Shown: positions 1 to 7,004, counted from the stretch's first letter. The stretch: 18,964 nucleotides of DNA from Candidatus Bipolaricaulota bacterium (GCA_021159405.1 JAGGRX010000050.1:1-18964), one strand, 5' to 3'. The notes: generated from the sequence alone by a model not told the origin. Made by a program: numbers and translations.

Positions 1-2
1 CG

Positions 3-65
3 GAGAACGTGCGTGCCGGCCTGGAGCGGGCGGTCAAGGCGTTCAAGGAATCCTTCCGGGCGTGA
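3..65 (+). CDS. atpA: F1 ATP synthase alpha subunit, C-terminal end (partial)
   Basis: Only the last 20 codons and the TGA stop (63-65) lie in the window; the gene starts upstream of base 1. The peptide ENVRAGLERAVKAFKESFRA is a basic amphipathic helix like the C-terminus of many bacterial AtpA proteins. The identification rests mainly on position: it lies directly before atpG and atpD on the same strand, the usual alpha-gamma-beta order. The alpha subunit forms the catalytic hexamer with beta on the cytoplasmic face of the membrane. The stop codon falls inside the first unit of a 7-bp tandem repeat. The fragment alone is too short for a domain-level call. Confidence 0.75.
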   Translation, partial: ENVRAGLERAVKAFKESFRA

Positions 66-101
66 ACCGTGATCCGTAAACCGTAATCGGTGATCCGTGG
101 T
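60..101 (+). repeat. 7-bp tandem repeat block, left arm (consensus CCGTRAT)
   Basis: Six adjacent heptamers can be read from base 60: GCGTGAA, CCGTGAT, CCGTAAA, CCGTAAT, CGGTGAT, CCGTGGT. The first contains the atpA stop codon. The block is an imperfect inverted copy of the block at 169-198: bases 61-90 and the reverse complement of 169-198 agree at 24 of 30 positions. The transcript between atpA and atpG could therefore fold into a long hairpin with a loop of about 78 nt. Confidence 0.75.
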
Positions 102-168
102 GAGAAATTTTGAGAAGACCCGGAAAGAGGATTGGAAGGCGTCAACCCGGTTTGTGGCTCCCAGGCAG

Positions 169-198
169 CGGATTACGGATAACGGTTCACGGATAACG
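169..198 (-). repeat. 7-bp tandem repeat block, right arm (inverted copy)
   Basis: Units GATTACG, GATAACG, GTTCACG and GATAACG (171-198) are the reverse complement of the heptamer family at 60-101. The block ends four bases before the atpG ATG and occupies the place where a ribosome binding site would be expected. No clear Shine-Dalgarno sequence remains there. The bases between the arms (102-168) hold no ORF or other feature that I recognise. Confidence 0.75.
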
Positions 199-202
199 AG
201 AC

Positions 203-1057
203 ATGGCGAAGAAAACTAGGCAGATCCTGCGGCGCATTCAGAACGTCAAGCACGTGCGCCAGATCACAAAGGCGATGTACGCCATCGCCGCAACGCAGGT
301 GATCCAGAGGAAAAGGGCGCTTTTTTCCGCCCGCCCGTTCGGGGAGGAGTCCGAAAAGACCCTGGCTGAGCTCTGGGCAGTGGCGAAGAGCGAGGGGATC
401 GAACACCCCTTCTTCGTGAGGCCTGAGCCTGGGGGCGCCGCCGTGCTCGTGGTGAACTCGGACCGGGGGCTGTGCGGCCGCTATGTGGGGGATATCAACC
501 GAGCCGCCCTGGAGCTCATCCAGACAAAGGAGGAGGTACGCCTCCTCTTGGGAGGGGAGAAGGCGTACCGCTTCTTCCGCCAGCGGCCCTGGCCCATCGC
601 AGCAAAATACCTCCACGCCTACGAGCGCCCGAATCTAGCGGTGGCACGCCGCATGCTGGACGACGTGCTGGCGCTTTACGGGAAAGAGGTGGGCGAGGTG
701 TGGGCGGTGTACATGCACTTCCGGGGGGAGCTCGTGCAGCGGGTCAAGGTGGAGCGCCTGCTTCCCCTAGAGCTCCCTGAGGTCAAGGCGAACGATATCA
801 TCCGGGAGCCGGAGCTTCCACAGCTTTTGGAGCATATGGCTCGCCTTCACCTTTTGGGAAAGATCTTTCTGATTTTGCTTTCCGCCAAGGCCTCAGAACA
901 AGCGATCCGCAGGCAGACGATGAAGGCGGCCACAGACAACGCCGACGAGCTCATAGAGAAGTTGACCTTGCTTTACAATAAAGCACGTCAGCATGGGATC
1001 ACGGCGGAGCTCGCCGACATCATGGGCGGGGCGGAGGCGCTCAAGGAGGCGAGATGA
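203..1057 (+). CDS. atpG: F1 ATP synthase gamma subunit
   Basis: The 284-residue product is the central rotor shaft of F1. It sits in the alpha3-beta3 ring and transmits rotation from the c-ring. The N-terminus has the family pattern RRIQNVKHVRQITKAM, followed by SDRGLCGRY near residue 88. The C-terminus carries ATDNADELI and GITAELADIMGGAEALK, the classic gamma end. Length is normal (about 286 in E. coli). The ATG at 203 is favoured because the gamma signature begins within a few residues, although the upstream Shine-Dalgarno is poor and overlies a heptamer repeat. The gene overlaps atpD by 4 bases (ATGA), so translation of gamma and beta is probably coupled. Confidence 0.97.
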   Translation: MAKKTRQILRRIQNVKHVRQITKAMYAIAATQVIQRKRALFSARPFGEESEKTLAELWAVAKSEGIEHPFFVRPEPGGAAVLVVNSDRGLCGRYVGDINRAALELIQTKEEVRLLLGGEKAYRFFRQRPWPIAAKYLHAYERPNLAVARRMLDDVLALYGKEVGEVWAVYMHFRGELVQRVKVERLLPLELPEVKANDIIREPELPQLLEHMARLHLLGKIFLILLSAKASEQAIRRQTMKAATDNADELIEKLTLLYNKARQHGITAELADIMGGAEALKEAR

Positions 1058-2454
1058 ACAAGGAACCAGTGGCGGAAGGTTGGATCATGGCGATTCGGGG
1101 TCCGGTGGTGGACGTGCGCTTTCCCCGGGGGCATCTGCCGGCCCTGAAGCAGGCTTTGGTCGTGCCCCGGGAGGAAGGCAATGACCTTGTGCTGGAGGTG
1201 GCCCAGCACCTGGGGGACTCCGAGGTGCGGGCCATCGCCATGGACTCCACCGACGGCCTTAAGCGGGGGGACAAGGTGCTGGACACCGGCGGCCCCATCA
1301 CCGTGCCGGTGGGCCCGGAAACCTTGGGGAGGATGTTCGACCTTGTGGGGAACCCCATCGATGAGCAGCCACCACCCGAGGCCAAGAAGCGCTACCCCAT
1401 CCACCGGGAGCCGCCCGAGCTTTCCGACCTCTCCGTGGAGGATGAGGTCCTGGAGACCGGGATCAAGGTGATCGATCTCATCGCCCCCATCCCGAAAGGG
1501 GGAAAAGTGGGCCTGTTCGGTGGGGCCGGGGTGGGCAAAACGGTGCTCATCATGGAGCTCATCCGGGCCATCGCCTACGAGCACAAGGGCTTTTCCGTGT
1601 TCGCGGGGGTGGGGGAGCGTTCCCGAGAGGGGAACGAGCTGTATCTAGAGATGAAACGGGCTGGGGTGCTGCCCAACACGGTGCTGGTTTATGGGCAGAT
1701 GAACGAGCCCCCGGGGGCCAGGTTCCGGGTGGGCCTTTCGGGCGTCACCATGGCCGAGTACTTCCGGGACGAGGAAGGAAAGGACGTGCTTCTTTTCATC
1801 GACAACATCTTCCGGTTCGCCCAAGCGGGATCTGAGGTTTCGGCGCTTTTAGGGCGGATGCCCTCCGAGGTGGGGTACCAGCCGACGCTCGCCACGGAGA
1901 TGGCGGAACTCCAGGAGCGGATCACCTCCACCCACCGGGGCTCCATCACCTCGGTCCAGGCAGTGTACGTCCCGGCCGACGACCTCACGGATCCTGCCCC
2001 GGCCACGGTGTTCGCGCACCTGGACGCCACCATCACCCTGACCCGGGAGCTGGCGGAGAAGGGGATCTACCCGGCGGTTGACCCCCTGCAATCCGACTCC
2101 CGGCTCATGGACCCCAGGATCCTGTCCCGGGAGCACTACGAGGTGGCCCAAAAGACCCGCGCCATCCTGCAGCGCCATCAGGACCTGCAGGACATCATCG
2201 CCATCATGGGGATGGAGGAGCTCTCCGAGGAGGACCAGACCATCGTCATGCGAGCCCGTAAGATCCAGAGGTTCATGGCCCAGCCGTTCCACGTGGCCGA
2301 GCACTTCACCGGCCGCAAGGGCGTCTATGTCCACATCGAGGACACGGTGCGGGGGTTCAAGATGATCTGCGACGGGGAGCTCGATGACGTGCCGGAGCAG
2401 GCCTTCTACATGGCCGGCACCATCGACGAGGTCCTGGAGCGAGCCAAGAAGTGA
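1054..2454 (+). CDS. atpD: F1 ATP synthase beta subunit (catalytic)
   Basis: The 466-residue product is the catalytic beta subunit of F1 (ATP synthesis or hydrolysis, EC 7.1.2.2). It has the N-terminal beta-barrel with GPVVDVRF, the P-loop GGAGVGKT at residues 156-163, GVGERSREGNELY with the catalytic Glu, the Walker B region VLLFIDNIFRFAQAGSEVSALLGRMPS, and the C-terminal EELSEED rotor-contact loop. Length and all key residues are normal for an active subunit. The start overlaps the atpG stop by 4 bases. In most bacteria atpC (epsilon) follows directly; here the next plus-strand gene is holB, after a gap, so this cluster has no epsilon gene downstream of beta. Confidence 0.98.
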   Translation: MNKEPVAEGWIMAIRGPVVDVRFPRGHLPALKQALVVPREEGNDLVLEVAQHLGDSEVRAIAMDSTDGLKRGDKVLDTGGPITVPVGPETLGRMFDLVGNPIDEQPPPEAKKRYPIHREPPELSDLSVEDEVLETGIKVIDLIAPIPKGGKVGLFGGAGVGKTVLIMELIRAIAYEHKGFSVFAGVGERSREGNELYLEMKRAGVLPNTVLVYGQMNEPPGARFRVGLSGVTMAEYFRDEEGKDVLLFIDNIFRFAQAGSEVSALLGRMPSEVGYQPTLATEMAELQERITSTHRGSITSVQAVYVPADDLTDPAPATVFAHLDATITLTRELAEKGIYPAVDPLQSDSRLMDPRILSREHYEVAQKTRAILQRHQDLQDIIAIMGMEELSEEDQTIVMRARKIQRFMAQPFHVAEHFTGRKGVYVHIEDTVRGFKMICDGELDDVPEQAFYMAGTIDEVLERAKK

Positions 2455-2494
2455 GGATGTGGCTTCCCCAAAGAACGAACACCTCTACGACATG

Positions 2495-2536
2495 CCTGCT
2501 GACATCCTGGTGCCCTCCTCCACCGCACCAAGCAGG
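2495..2536 (+). other. Bulged hairpin downstream of atpD
   Basis: CCTGCT (2495-2500) pairs with AGCAGG (2531-2536), and TGGTGC (2508-2513) pairs with GCACCA (2525-2530). This gives a 12-bp stem interrupted by a 7-nt bulge on the 5' side, with an 11-nt loop. It lies 41 bases after the atpD stop and is the only strong structure in 2455-2580. No T tract follows, so it is not a classical intrinsic terminator. It may protect the 3' end or mark the end of the atp operon. The gap holds no convincing ORF. Confidence 0.4.
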
Positions 2537-2580
2537 TAGGGTTCGCGCTGGTGGAACGCAAGCGGCCGCTCCAACGTAAA

Positions 2581-2781
2581 TCAACTTCGCTTCGCTTGCT
2601 TTCTCTCCTCCCTCTTCAGGTACTGGAGGATCGCCTCCACCACCAGGTAGTTCACCGATCGGTCCTTGGCCCGGGCCAGCTTCCGCAGCTTCGTGAGCAC
2701 TTCCATCCCCCCCTTAGACGGCGGGATGTAAAGCGAAAGCTTAGCCGTATTCTTAGCGGCTTGGCTCTTCGGTCTAGGCAT
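2581..2781 (-). CDS. Small ribbon-helix-helix (CopG/Arc-like) DNA-binding protein, orphan
   Basis: A 66-residue basic protein. After an Arg/Lys-rich start it has a short beta segment, KLSLYIPP (about residues 14-21). Two helices follow, EVLTKLRKLARAKD and SVNYLVVEAILQYLKREE, the usual pattern of CopG/Arc-type dimeric repressors and type II antitoxins. The ATG at 2781 is supported by a strong Shine-Dalgarno (AAGGAGG, seven bases upstream) and a matching promoter further up. No toxin gene is adjacent: downstream on this strand the DNA is the atpD 3' region. It may be an orphan antitoxin or an autoregulating repressor; the target is unknown. The DNA around it looks slightly AT-richer than its neighbours, hinting at recent arrival. 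Confidence 0.75.
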   Translation of the reverse strand: MPRPKSQAAKNTAKLSLYIPPSKGGMEVLTKLRKLARAKDRSVNYLVVEAILQYLKREERKQAKRS

Positions 2782-2813
2782 GTTTCACCCTCCTTCATCA
2801 CGTTTTCGGAGAT

Positions 2814-2842
2814 AGCATAGCATGATTTGCTTCCCTTGTCTA
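2814..2842 (-). promoter_or_regulatory. Sigma70-type promoter for the ribbon-helix-helix gene
   Basis: On the minus strand TAGACA (-35, 2837-2842) and TATGCT (-10, 2814-2819) are separated by exactly 17 bases, matching the sigma70 consensus at 5/6 and 4/6 positions. A start near 2807 would give a leader of about 26 nt containing the Shine-Dalgarno AAGGAGGGTG at 2786-2795. Confidence 0.6.
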
Positions 2843-2883
2843 GAGTAACTCCCATAATGAGTGCGACAAGTGCACTGGAGGTA

Positions 2884-2912
2884 TTGTTCTTATGAGTTGT
2901 GCCTTGTATGGC
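2884..2912 (+). promoter_or_regulatory. Possible weak promoter for holB-ricT
   Basis: TTGTTC (2884-2889) and TATGGC (2907-2912) are 17 bases apart and would start transcription about 20 bases before the holB ATG. Each box matches consensus at only 3/6 positions, so this is tentative. A small palindrome, AGTGCACT (2869-2876), lies just upstream and could be an operator. Confidence 0.25.
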
Positions 2913-2940
2913 CTGGCCTGTGTTCGTACCTTAAAGGACC

Positions 2941-3825
2941 ATGGAGAAAGCGGTGCCGAAGCTTTTCGTCGGGGAGGGAGCCGAGCAGATGGCCTGGGAG
3001 CATGCCAAAGCCCTCCTCGGAGCGCCCCCGGCGGGGCATCCTGATCTTTTCGCCGTCACCCCGGAAGGGGCGAGCATCGGGATCGATCAACTGCGGGAGG
3101 CGATCTGGTGGACCCGCTACGCCCCGGTGCGCGCCCCCCATAGGGTGGTGCTGATCGGGCCAGCGGAGCGCCTTTCCCATGAAGCCGCAAGTGCCCTGCT
3201 CAAATCGCTGGAAGAAGCCCCGGCTTATCTCACATTCATCCTCTACGCTTCCTCCCCTGATCACCTCTTGCCCACAGTGCGCTCCCGCTGCGCCCTGGTC
3301 TGGGCCGAACCCCCACGGGAACTTTGGAGAAAGAAGCTAAAGGCCGCCGGCTACACCGATCAGGAGATCGATTTCCTCCTTGAGTTTATTCAGAACGAAG
3401 AAGACATCGATTTCTTTACCGAGACTCGCAGGGTCCCATGCGAGGAATGGGAAGAGGCAAAGCGCGAGGTGGATGGCCTCCCGCTTCTGGAGCTGGCCGA
3501 TAGGTTCTGTGCCTGCTCAGCGGATCCGATCCGACGGCGTGTCGTGGCAGCGGCGATCGCCATGCAGCTTCCCAACTCGGCAGGGGATGAAATCCTGCTT
3601 GCCGCCGAGCGGCTGGCTCGGGGGGGGAGGGAAGCCGCCCTGACCTTTCTAAGGGAGCTGTTACACTTCCTGCTCAGGGATGCCCCTCAGGGCGCTTTTC
3701 CCGTCTCCCCAGAGCGGTTGGCCGCCTGGGCGAGAAAGATATCGCTTGCCCGTGGGGAACTTGAGGCCAACGTTAACGTTAAACTTCTACTCGAGGTGAT
3801 CCTCCTTTGGCCGAAAAAAGGCTGA
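2941..3825 (+). CDS. holB: DNA polymerase III delta prime subunit (clamp-loader subunit, compact form)
   Basis: The 294-residue product resembles the delta prime subunit of the clamp loader, which helps place the beta clamp on primed DNA. The core family block is clear: GIDQLREA (47-54), the helix LLKSLEEAP (86-94) and TVRSRC (112-117), the SRC motif that contacts the neighbouring ATPase subunit. The N-terminus KLFVGEGAEQMAWEHA replaces a functional P-loop, and the four-Cys zinc module is absent, so the N-terminal domain is short. Delta prime is a non-ATPase subunit in E. coli, so lack of a P-loop fits. The ATG at 2941 follows AAAGGA at a short spacing of two bases. The stop overlaps ricT by 19 bases. 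The holB-yaaT pairing known in Bacillus supports the call. Confidence 0.85.
   Translation: MEKAVPKLFVGEGAEQMAWEHAKALLGAPPAGHPDLFAVTPEGASIGIDQLREAIWWTRYAPVRAPHRVVLIGPAERLSHEAASALLKSLEEAPAYLTFILYASSPDHLLPTVRSRCALVWAEPPRELWRKKLKAAGYTDQEIDFLLEFIQNEEDIDFFTETRRVPCEEWEEAKREVDGLPLLELADRFCACSADPIRRRVVAAAIAMQLPNSAGDEILLAAERLARGGREAALTFLRELLHFLLRDAPQGAFPVSPERLAAWARKISLARGELEANVNVKLLLEVILLWPKKG
3769..3780. repeat. 12-bp perfect palindrome at the holB-ricT junction
   Basis: AACGTTAACGTT is a perfect 12-bp palindrome made of two AACGTT units. It lies inside the last codons of holB (encoding Asn-Val-Asn-Val), 26 bases before the ricT start codon. It could be an operator or simply a coding coincidence. Confidence 0.4.
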
Positions 3826-4640
3826 AGGCGCTGGTGCGCCGATACGGATCTTGTCCGGAAGTCCATCTTTCGGTATGGGGGGGCATTGTAGGACGAACTG
3901 GCCAAATCTGGATCGAGGACGACGGCCGTGGTGTGTGGCTTGTCCAGGTCCTTCGCTCCCCGGTGCACGAGCAAGGTGAGCCCGAAGGCACGCTCCTCCG
4001 GCCGGCTGACGAAGGCGATCACAAGCGGTTTAGGGAATGTGAGTCGGAGGTTCCTGGCCTCATCTCCCGAGCCCAGAGCCGGGCTTCCGCCCAGGGCCTG
4101 CCCATGCGGTTTGTTTCGGGCCAGTTAGACCTCAAACGGCGTTTCCTCAGGCTACAGTTCACCGCTCCAGGCAGGGTCGACTTCCGAGACCTGTTGCGGG
4201 ACCTAAGCAAGGAGCTCAAGCTGCGCATCGAGTTCCGTCAAGTAGGGCCCCGGGACGTGGCCCGCCTCCTGGGAGGGCTGGGACCGTGCGGGCGCCCGCT
4301 TTGCTGCCGGACTTTCCTGAGACAACTCCGCCCCATCCCCCTGGAGCTCGCCTTCGACCAAGGGCTGTTCTTCTCCCCTGAACGGATCACCGGGTGCTGC
4401 GGGCGGCTCATGTGTTGCTTGGCTTACGAGCACGCTCAATACCTGGAGGCGCTTCGGGGGCTGCCCAAGGTTGGGGAAAAGATCGTCCTGGAAGGAAAAA
4501 AGGGGAAGGTGGTGGGGATAAACATCTTCCGCAACACCCTGGCCTTGGCCTGGGAGGACGGAAGCCGAGGGGAAATCGAGTGGGAGAAGCTCAAGTCGAA
4601 CTCGGAGCCGGAAGCCCCTCCAGCTGAACCGTCTGGGTAG
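3807..4640 (+). CDS. ricT: PSP1-domain protein RicT/YaaT-like
   Basis: The 277-residue product belongs to the PSP1/RicT (YaaT) family. In Bacillus, RicT with RicA and RicF forms the iron-sulfur Y-complex that affects RNase Y cleavage, sporulation and competence. The signature Cys blocks are clear: GPCGRPLCCRTF (C161, C166, C167) and GCCGRLMCCLAYE (C197, C198, C203, C204). These residues include the family's Fe-S ligands. A KOW-like segment (VGEKIVLEGKKGKVVGIN) follows. The start is TTG at 3807, chosen because GAGGTGAT at 3793-3800 is well placed and the MAEKRLKALVRRYG start fits the family. It overlaps holB by 19 bases and so is probably translationally coupled. The role in this organism is inferred. 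Confidence 0.9.
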   Translation: MAEKRLKALVRRYGSCPEVHLSVWGGIVGRTGQIWIEDDGRGVWLVQVLRSPVHEQGEPEGTLLRPADEGDHKRFRECESEVPGLISRAQSRASAQGLPMRFVSGQLDLKRRFLRLQFTAPGRVDFRDLLRDLSKELKLRIEFRQVGPRDVARLLGGLGPCGRPLCCRTFLRQLRPIPLELAFDQGLFFSPERITGCCGRLMCCLAYEHAQYLEALRGLPKVGEKIVLEGKKGKVVGINIFRNTLALAWEDGSRGEIEWEKLKSNSEPEAPPAEPSG

Positions 4641-5658
4641 GAAAGGCGAACTCAATCCCCGCCTCCTCGAACCTGCGCTTGATCTCCAGGTTGATCTCCT
4701 CCGTGGCCTCGAGGAACTTCTGGTAGGCGGTGTACTTGCACCAGTGGATGACGAGGATGTTCAATGAGTAGGGGCCAAACTCCTTAAAATAAACCCAATA
4801 GTTCTCCGTGCTGGGATGCTCCGCCAGGATCTCTCGCAGGATCCTCAGGGCCTCCTGAACCTTTTCATAAGGGGTGTCGTAGGTGATCCCCACCGTGTAC
4901 ATGTTCTTGATGGTGGGGCGCTTGGCGATGTTGTTGATCTTGGCGTTGGCCATCAGGCGGTTGGGGATCGAGACGACCGTGCCGTCCAGGGTACGGATGC
5001 GGGTGGAGCGGAGGCCGATGGCCTCCACAGTGCCGCTTATGTCCTCCACATCCACCCTGTCCCCCACCTGACAAGGTCGGTCCACCAAGAGGGCCAGGGC
5101 GCCGATGAAGTTGGACAGCGTCTCCTGGGCCGCCAGGGCCACCGCCAACCCCCCGATCCCAAGCCCTGCAAGGAGGCTCGATACGTTGTATCCCAGGTTT
5201 TGAAGCACCAGGAGCACCCCCACGCTCCATAGGAAGATCTTGGTGATCTTCCTTAAAATGGGGATCACCTGGTCGTCCAACCGGCTTTCCGTGCGCTTGG
5301 CTCGCTCAGCCCAAAGCGCAAACAGCACATCGACGACCTTTGAAAGCACGTAGATGACAAGGAAAGTGCTGATGCCTACGAAAATGCCCCGGATGATGGC
5401 CTCCACCCCTTCGGGGATCACGAACACCTTCAATCCACCCCATAGGGCGAGGACGAAGATTATCGCCCCAAGCGGACGCCGCCCCAGGGCCCGCAGCGTC
5501 TCCCTTACATGCTCATCCCGCAACTTGCGCCGGGCAAGCAGCGCTTCCCAAAGGCGCCGCAGCGCAAGGTGGATCAGGGCCGCCCCCAAAAGGGCCAGGA
5601 AGAACACCCCGTACTGCCAAAGCTCGTTTCCCAGGAACTTGTAGTGCCAGATGCTCAT
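4591..5658 (-). CDS. MscS-family small-conductance mechanosensitive channel
   Basis: A 355-residue inner-membrane channel that opens under membrane tension to release solutes during osmotic downshock. Hydrophobic segments lie near residues 15-33, 62-80, 92-114 and 140-155. They are followed by the glycine/alanine-rich pore helix GLGIGGLAVALAAQETLSNF (about 165-184) and the beta-domain entry LVDRPCQVGDRV. These are the MscS hallmarks. With four segments before the pore helix it is larger than E. coli MscS (three TM), more like YnaI/YbdG-type paralogues. The ATG at 5658 overlaps the hflX stop by 4 bases and has GAGGAGG four bases upstream. It is the last gene of the minus-strand run, and its 3' end overlaps ricT by 50 bases tail to tail. 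Confidence 0.93.
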   Translation of the reverse strand: MSIWHYKFLGNELWQYGVFFLALLGAALIHLALRRLWEALLARRKLRDEHVRETLRALGRRPLGAIIFVLALWGGLKVFVIPEGVEAIIRGIFVGISTFLVIYVLSKVVDVLFALWAERAKRTESRLDDQVIPILRKITKIFLWSVGVLLVLQNLGYNVSSLLAGLGIGGLAVALAAQETLSNFIGALALLVDRPCQVGDRVDVEDISGTVEAIGLRSTRIRTLDGTVVSIPNRLMANAKINNIAKRPTIKNMYTVGITYDTPYEKVQEALRILREILAEHPSTENYWVYFKEFGPYSLNILVIHWCKYTAYQKFLEATEEINLEIKRRFEEAGIEFAFPTQTVQLEGLPAPSST

Positions 5659-7004
5659 GGCGCCTCCTCAACCACCTCGAGCCGGGCCTTGCGGAGTCGA
5701 CCAAGCCTCGCCCTGGGGAGGGTGAGCTCGGCCAGCCCCTCCCCGTCCACCCACTCCACCCCCTGGAGGTCGCCGAGCCGCGAAAGGAAAGAGATGAGAT
5801 CCCCACGCCCCTGGGGGATCCGCACGTGCACGCGGGCGAAGTGCCCCGTCAGCATCACCGATAGCTCCTCCTTAAGCGCGTCCATGTTCGTCCCATAAAG
5901 TGCGGATACGGCCACCGAAGGGGCGACCTCAAGCCTGAGCCGGGAGAGCAAGGCTTTCTGTTCTGAGGTCCGCACCTGGTCCACCTTGTTCAGCACGTAC
6001 AAGCAGGGCGGAAACGGCGCATCGCCGAACACCTGTTCCGCCAACACCTCCCTCACCGTGCTGAGGTGCTCAAGGACAAACGGGGACGAAGCATCGAGCA
6101 CGATGAGCAAAAGGTCGGCTTCCCTCACCGACTCCAGGGTGGCGCGGAAGGCGGGGATGAGCTGGTGGGGGAGCCGGCGGATGAACCCCACGGTATCGGA
6201 GACCAAGGCCCAACGCCCCCCTGGGAGCACGGCCCGCCTGACCCGTGCGTCCAAGGTGGCAAACAGCTTGTCCTCCACCAGCACATCCGCCCCGGTGAGG
6301 GCCCGAAACAGCGTGGATTTACCGGAGTTGGTGTAGCCCACGATGGCCACCTGGGGGACGCCGAGCCCCCTCCTGCGCTTGCGCCTAAGCTCCCTCACCC
6401 GATCGGCGTCGGAGAGGCGCCTGCGGATGGCTTGAATGCGGCGCTTGACCTTCCGGCGGTCCTGCTCCAGGCGGGTTTCCCCTGGTCCACGGGTGCCGAT
6501 GCCGCCCCCGGGATCGGTGAGGGCCTTACCCCAACCCCTGAGGCGGGGCAGAAGGTACTCAAGTTGGGCCAGCTCCACGGCCAGTTCGGCCTCCTTGGTC
6601 CCGGCCCGGAGGGCGAAGATGTCCAGGATCACCTGGGACCGGTCCACCACCTTGAGGCCGGTGGCCTCCTCCAGGTTGCGAGCCTGAGCAGGCGTAAGCT
6701 CGTCCCCCATCACCAGCACGTCCGCCGAAAGGTCCCGAGCCAAAGCGGCGAGCTCCTCCACCTTCCCCCGACCGACGAAGGTGGCGGGGTCCGGCCGGGC
6801 CCGCCGCTGGACCACCTTGGCCAAAACCTGTGCCCCTGCGGTCCGCACCAGGGCGGCGAGCTCCTCCAAAAGCTCGGCGTCCTCCCAAGAGGTCCGGCCC
6901 GGAGGAAAGACCCCCACCAGGATGGCCCGCTCGCCCTCGTAGAGACGGGCCCTACGCCCAAGGTAATCCTCAATCAAGGGCAGGTATTTCCCTTTTCTTC
7001 CCAT
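5655..7004 (-). CDS. hflX: GTPase HflX (ribosome-associated)
   Basis: The 449-residue product is the HflX GTPase, which binds the 50S subunit and splits stalled or heat-damaged ribosomes. The N-terminal HflX domain (about 25-190) ends in the linker GGGIGTRGPGETRLEQDRR (167-185), which is diagnostic for the family. The G domain has G1 GYTNSGKST (223-231), switch region FATLD (248-252), G3 DTVGF (270-274) and G4 NKVD (339-342). All nucleotide-binding motifs are intact and the length is normal. The ATG at 7004 is preceded by GGGAG at seven bases and lies inside the murA 3' end, a 31-base overlap. Downstream it couples to mscS by ATGA. Confidence 0.97.
   Translation of the reverse strand: MGRKGKYLPLIEDYLGRRARLYEGERAILVGVFPPGRTSWEDAELLEELAALVRTAGAQVLAKVVQRRARPDPATFVGRGKVEELAALARDLSADVLVMGDELTPAQARNLEEATGLKVVDRSQVILDIFALRAGTKEAELAVELAQLEYLLPRLRGWGKALTDPGGGIGTRGPGETRLEQDRRKVKRRIQAIRRRLSDADRVRELRRKRRRGLGVPQVAIVGYTNSGKSTLFRALTGADVLVEDKLFATLDARVRRAVLPGGRWALVSDTVGFIRRLPHQLIPAFRATLESVREADLLLIVLDASSPFVLEHLSTVREVLAEQVFGDAPFPPCLYVLNKVDQVRTSEQKALLSRLRLEVAPSVAVSALYGTNMDALKEELSVMLTGHFARVHVRIPQGRGDLISFLSRLGDLQGVEWVDGEGLAELTLPRARLGRLRKARLEVVEEAP

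Noticed and set aside
528..549. Hairpin GAGGAGG-TACG-CCTCCTC inside atpG
   Set aside because: It is a perfect stem with a UACG loop, but it lies deep in a well-conserved coding region, and Lys-Glu-Glu-Val-Arg-Leu-Leu codons readily produce it by chance.
2463..2540. Short peptide frame after atpD considered as an atpC remnant
   Set aside because: The readable stretch (ASPKNEHLYDMPADILVPSS) does not resemble AtpC, so no pseudogene is claimed.
2551..2820. 89-codon plus-strand open frame opposite the ribbon-helix-helix gene
   Set aside because: The minus strand has a clear RHH product, a Shine-Dalgarno and a promoter, while the plus-strand reading has none of these and no family resemblance.
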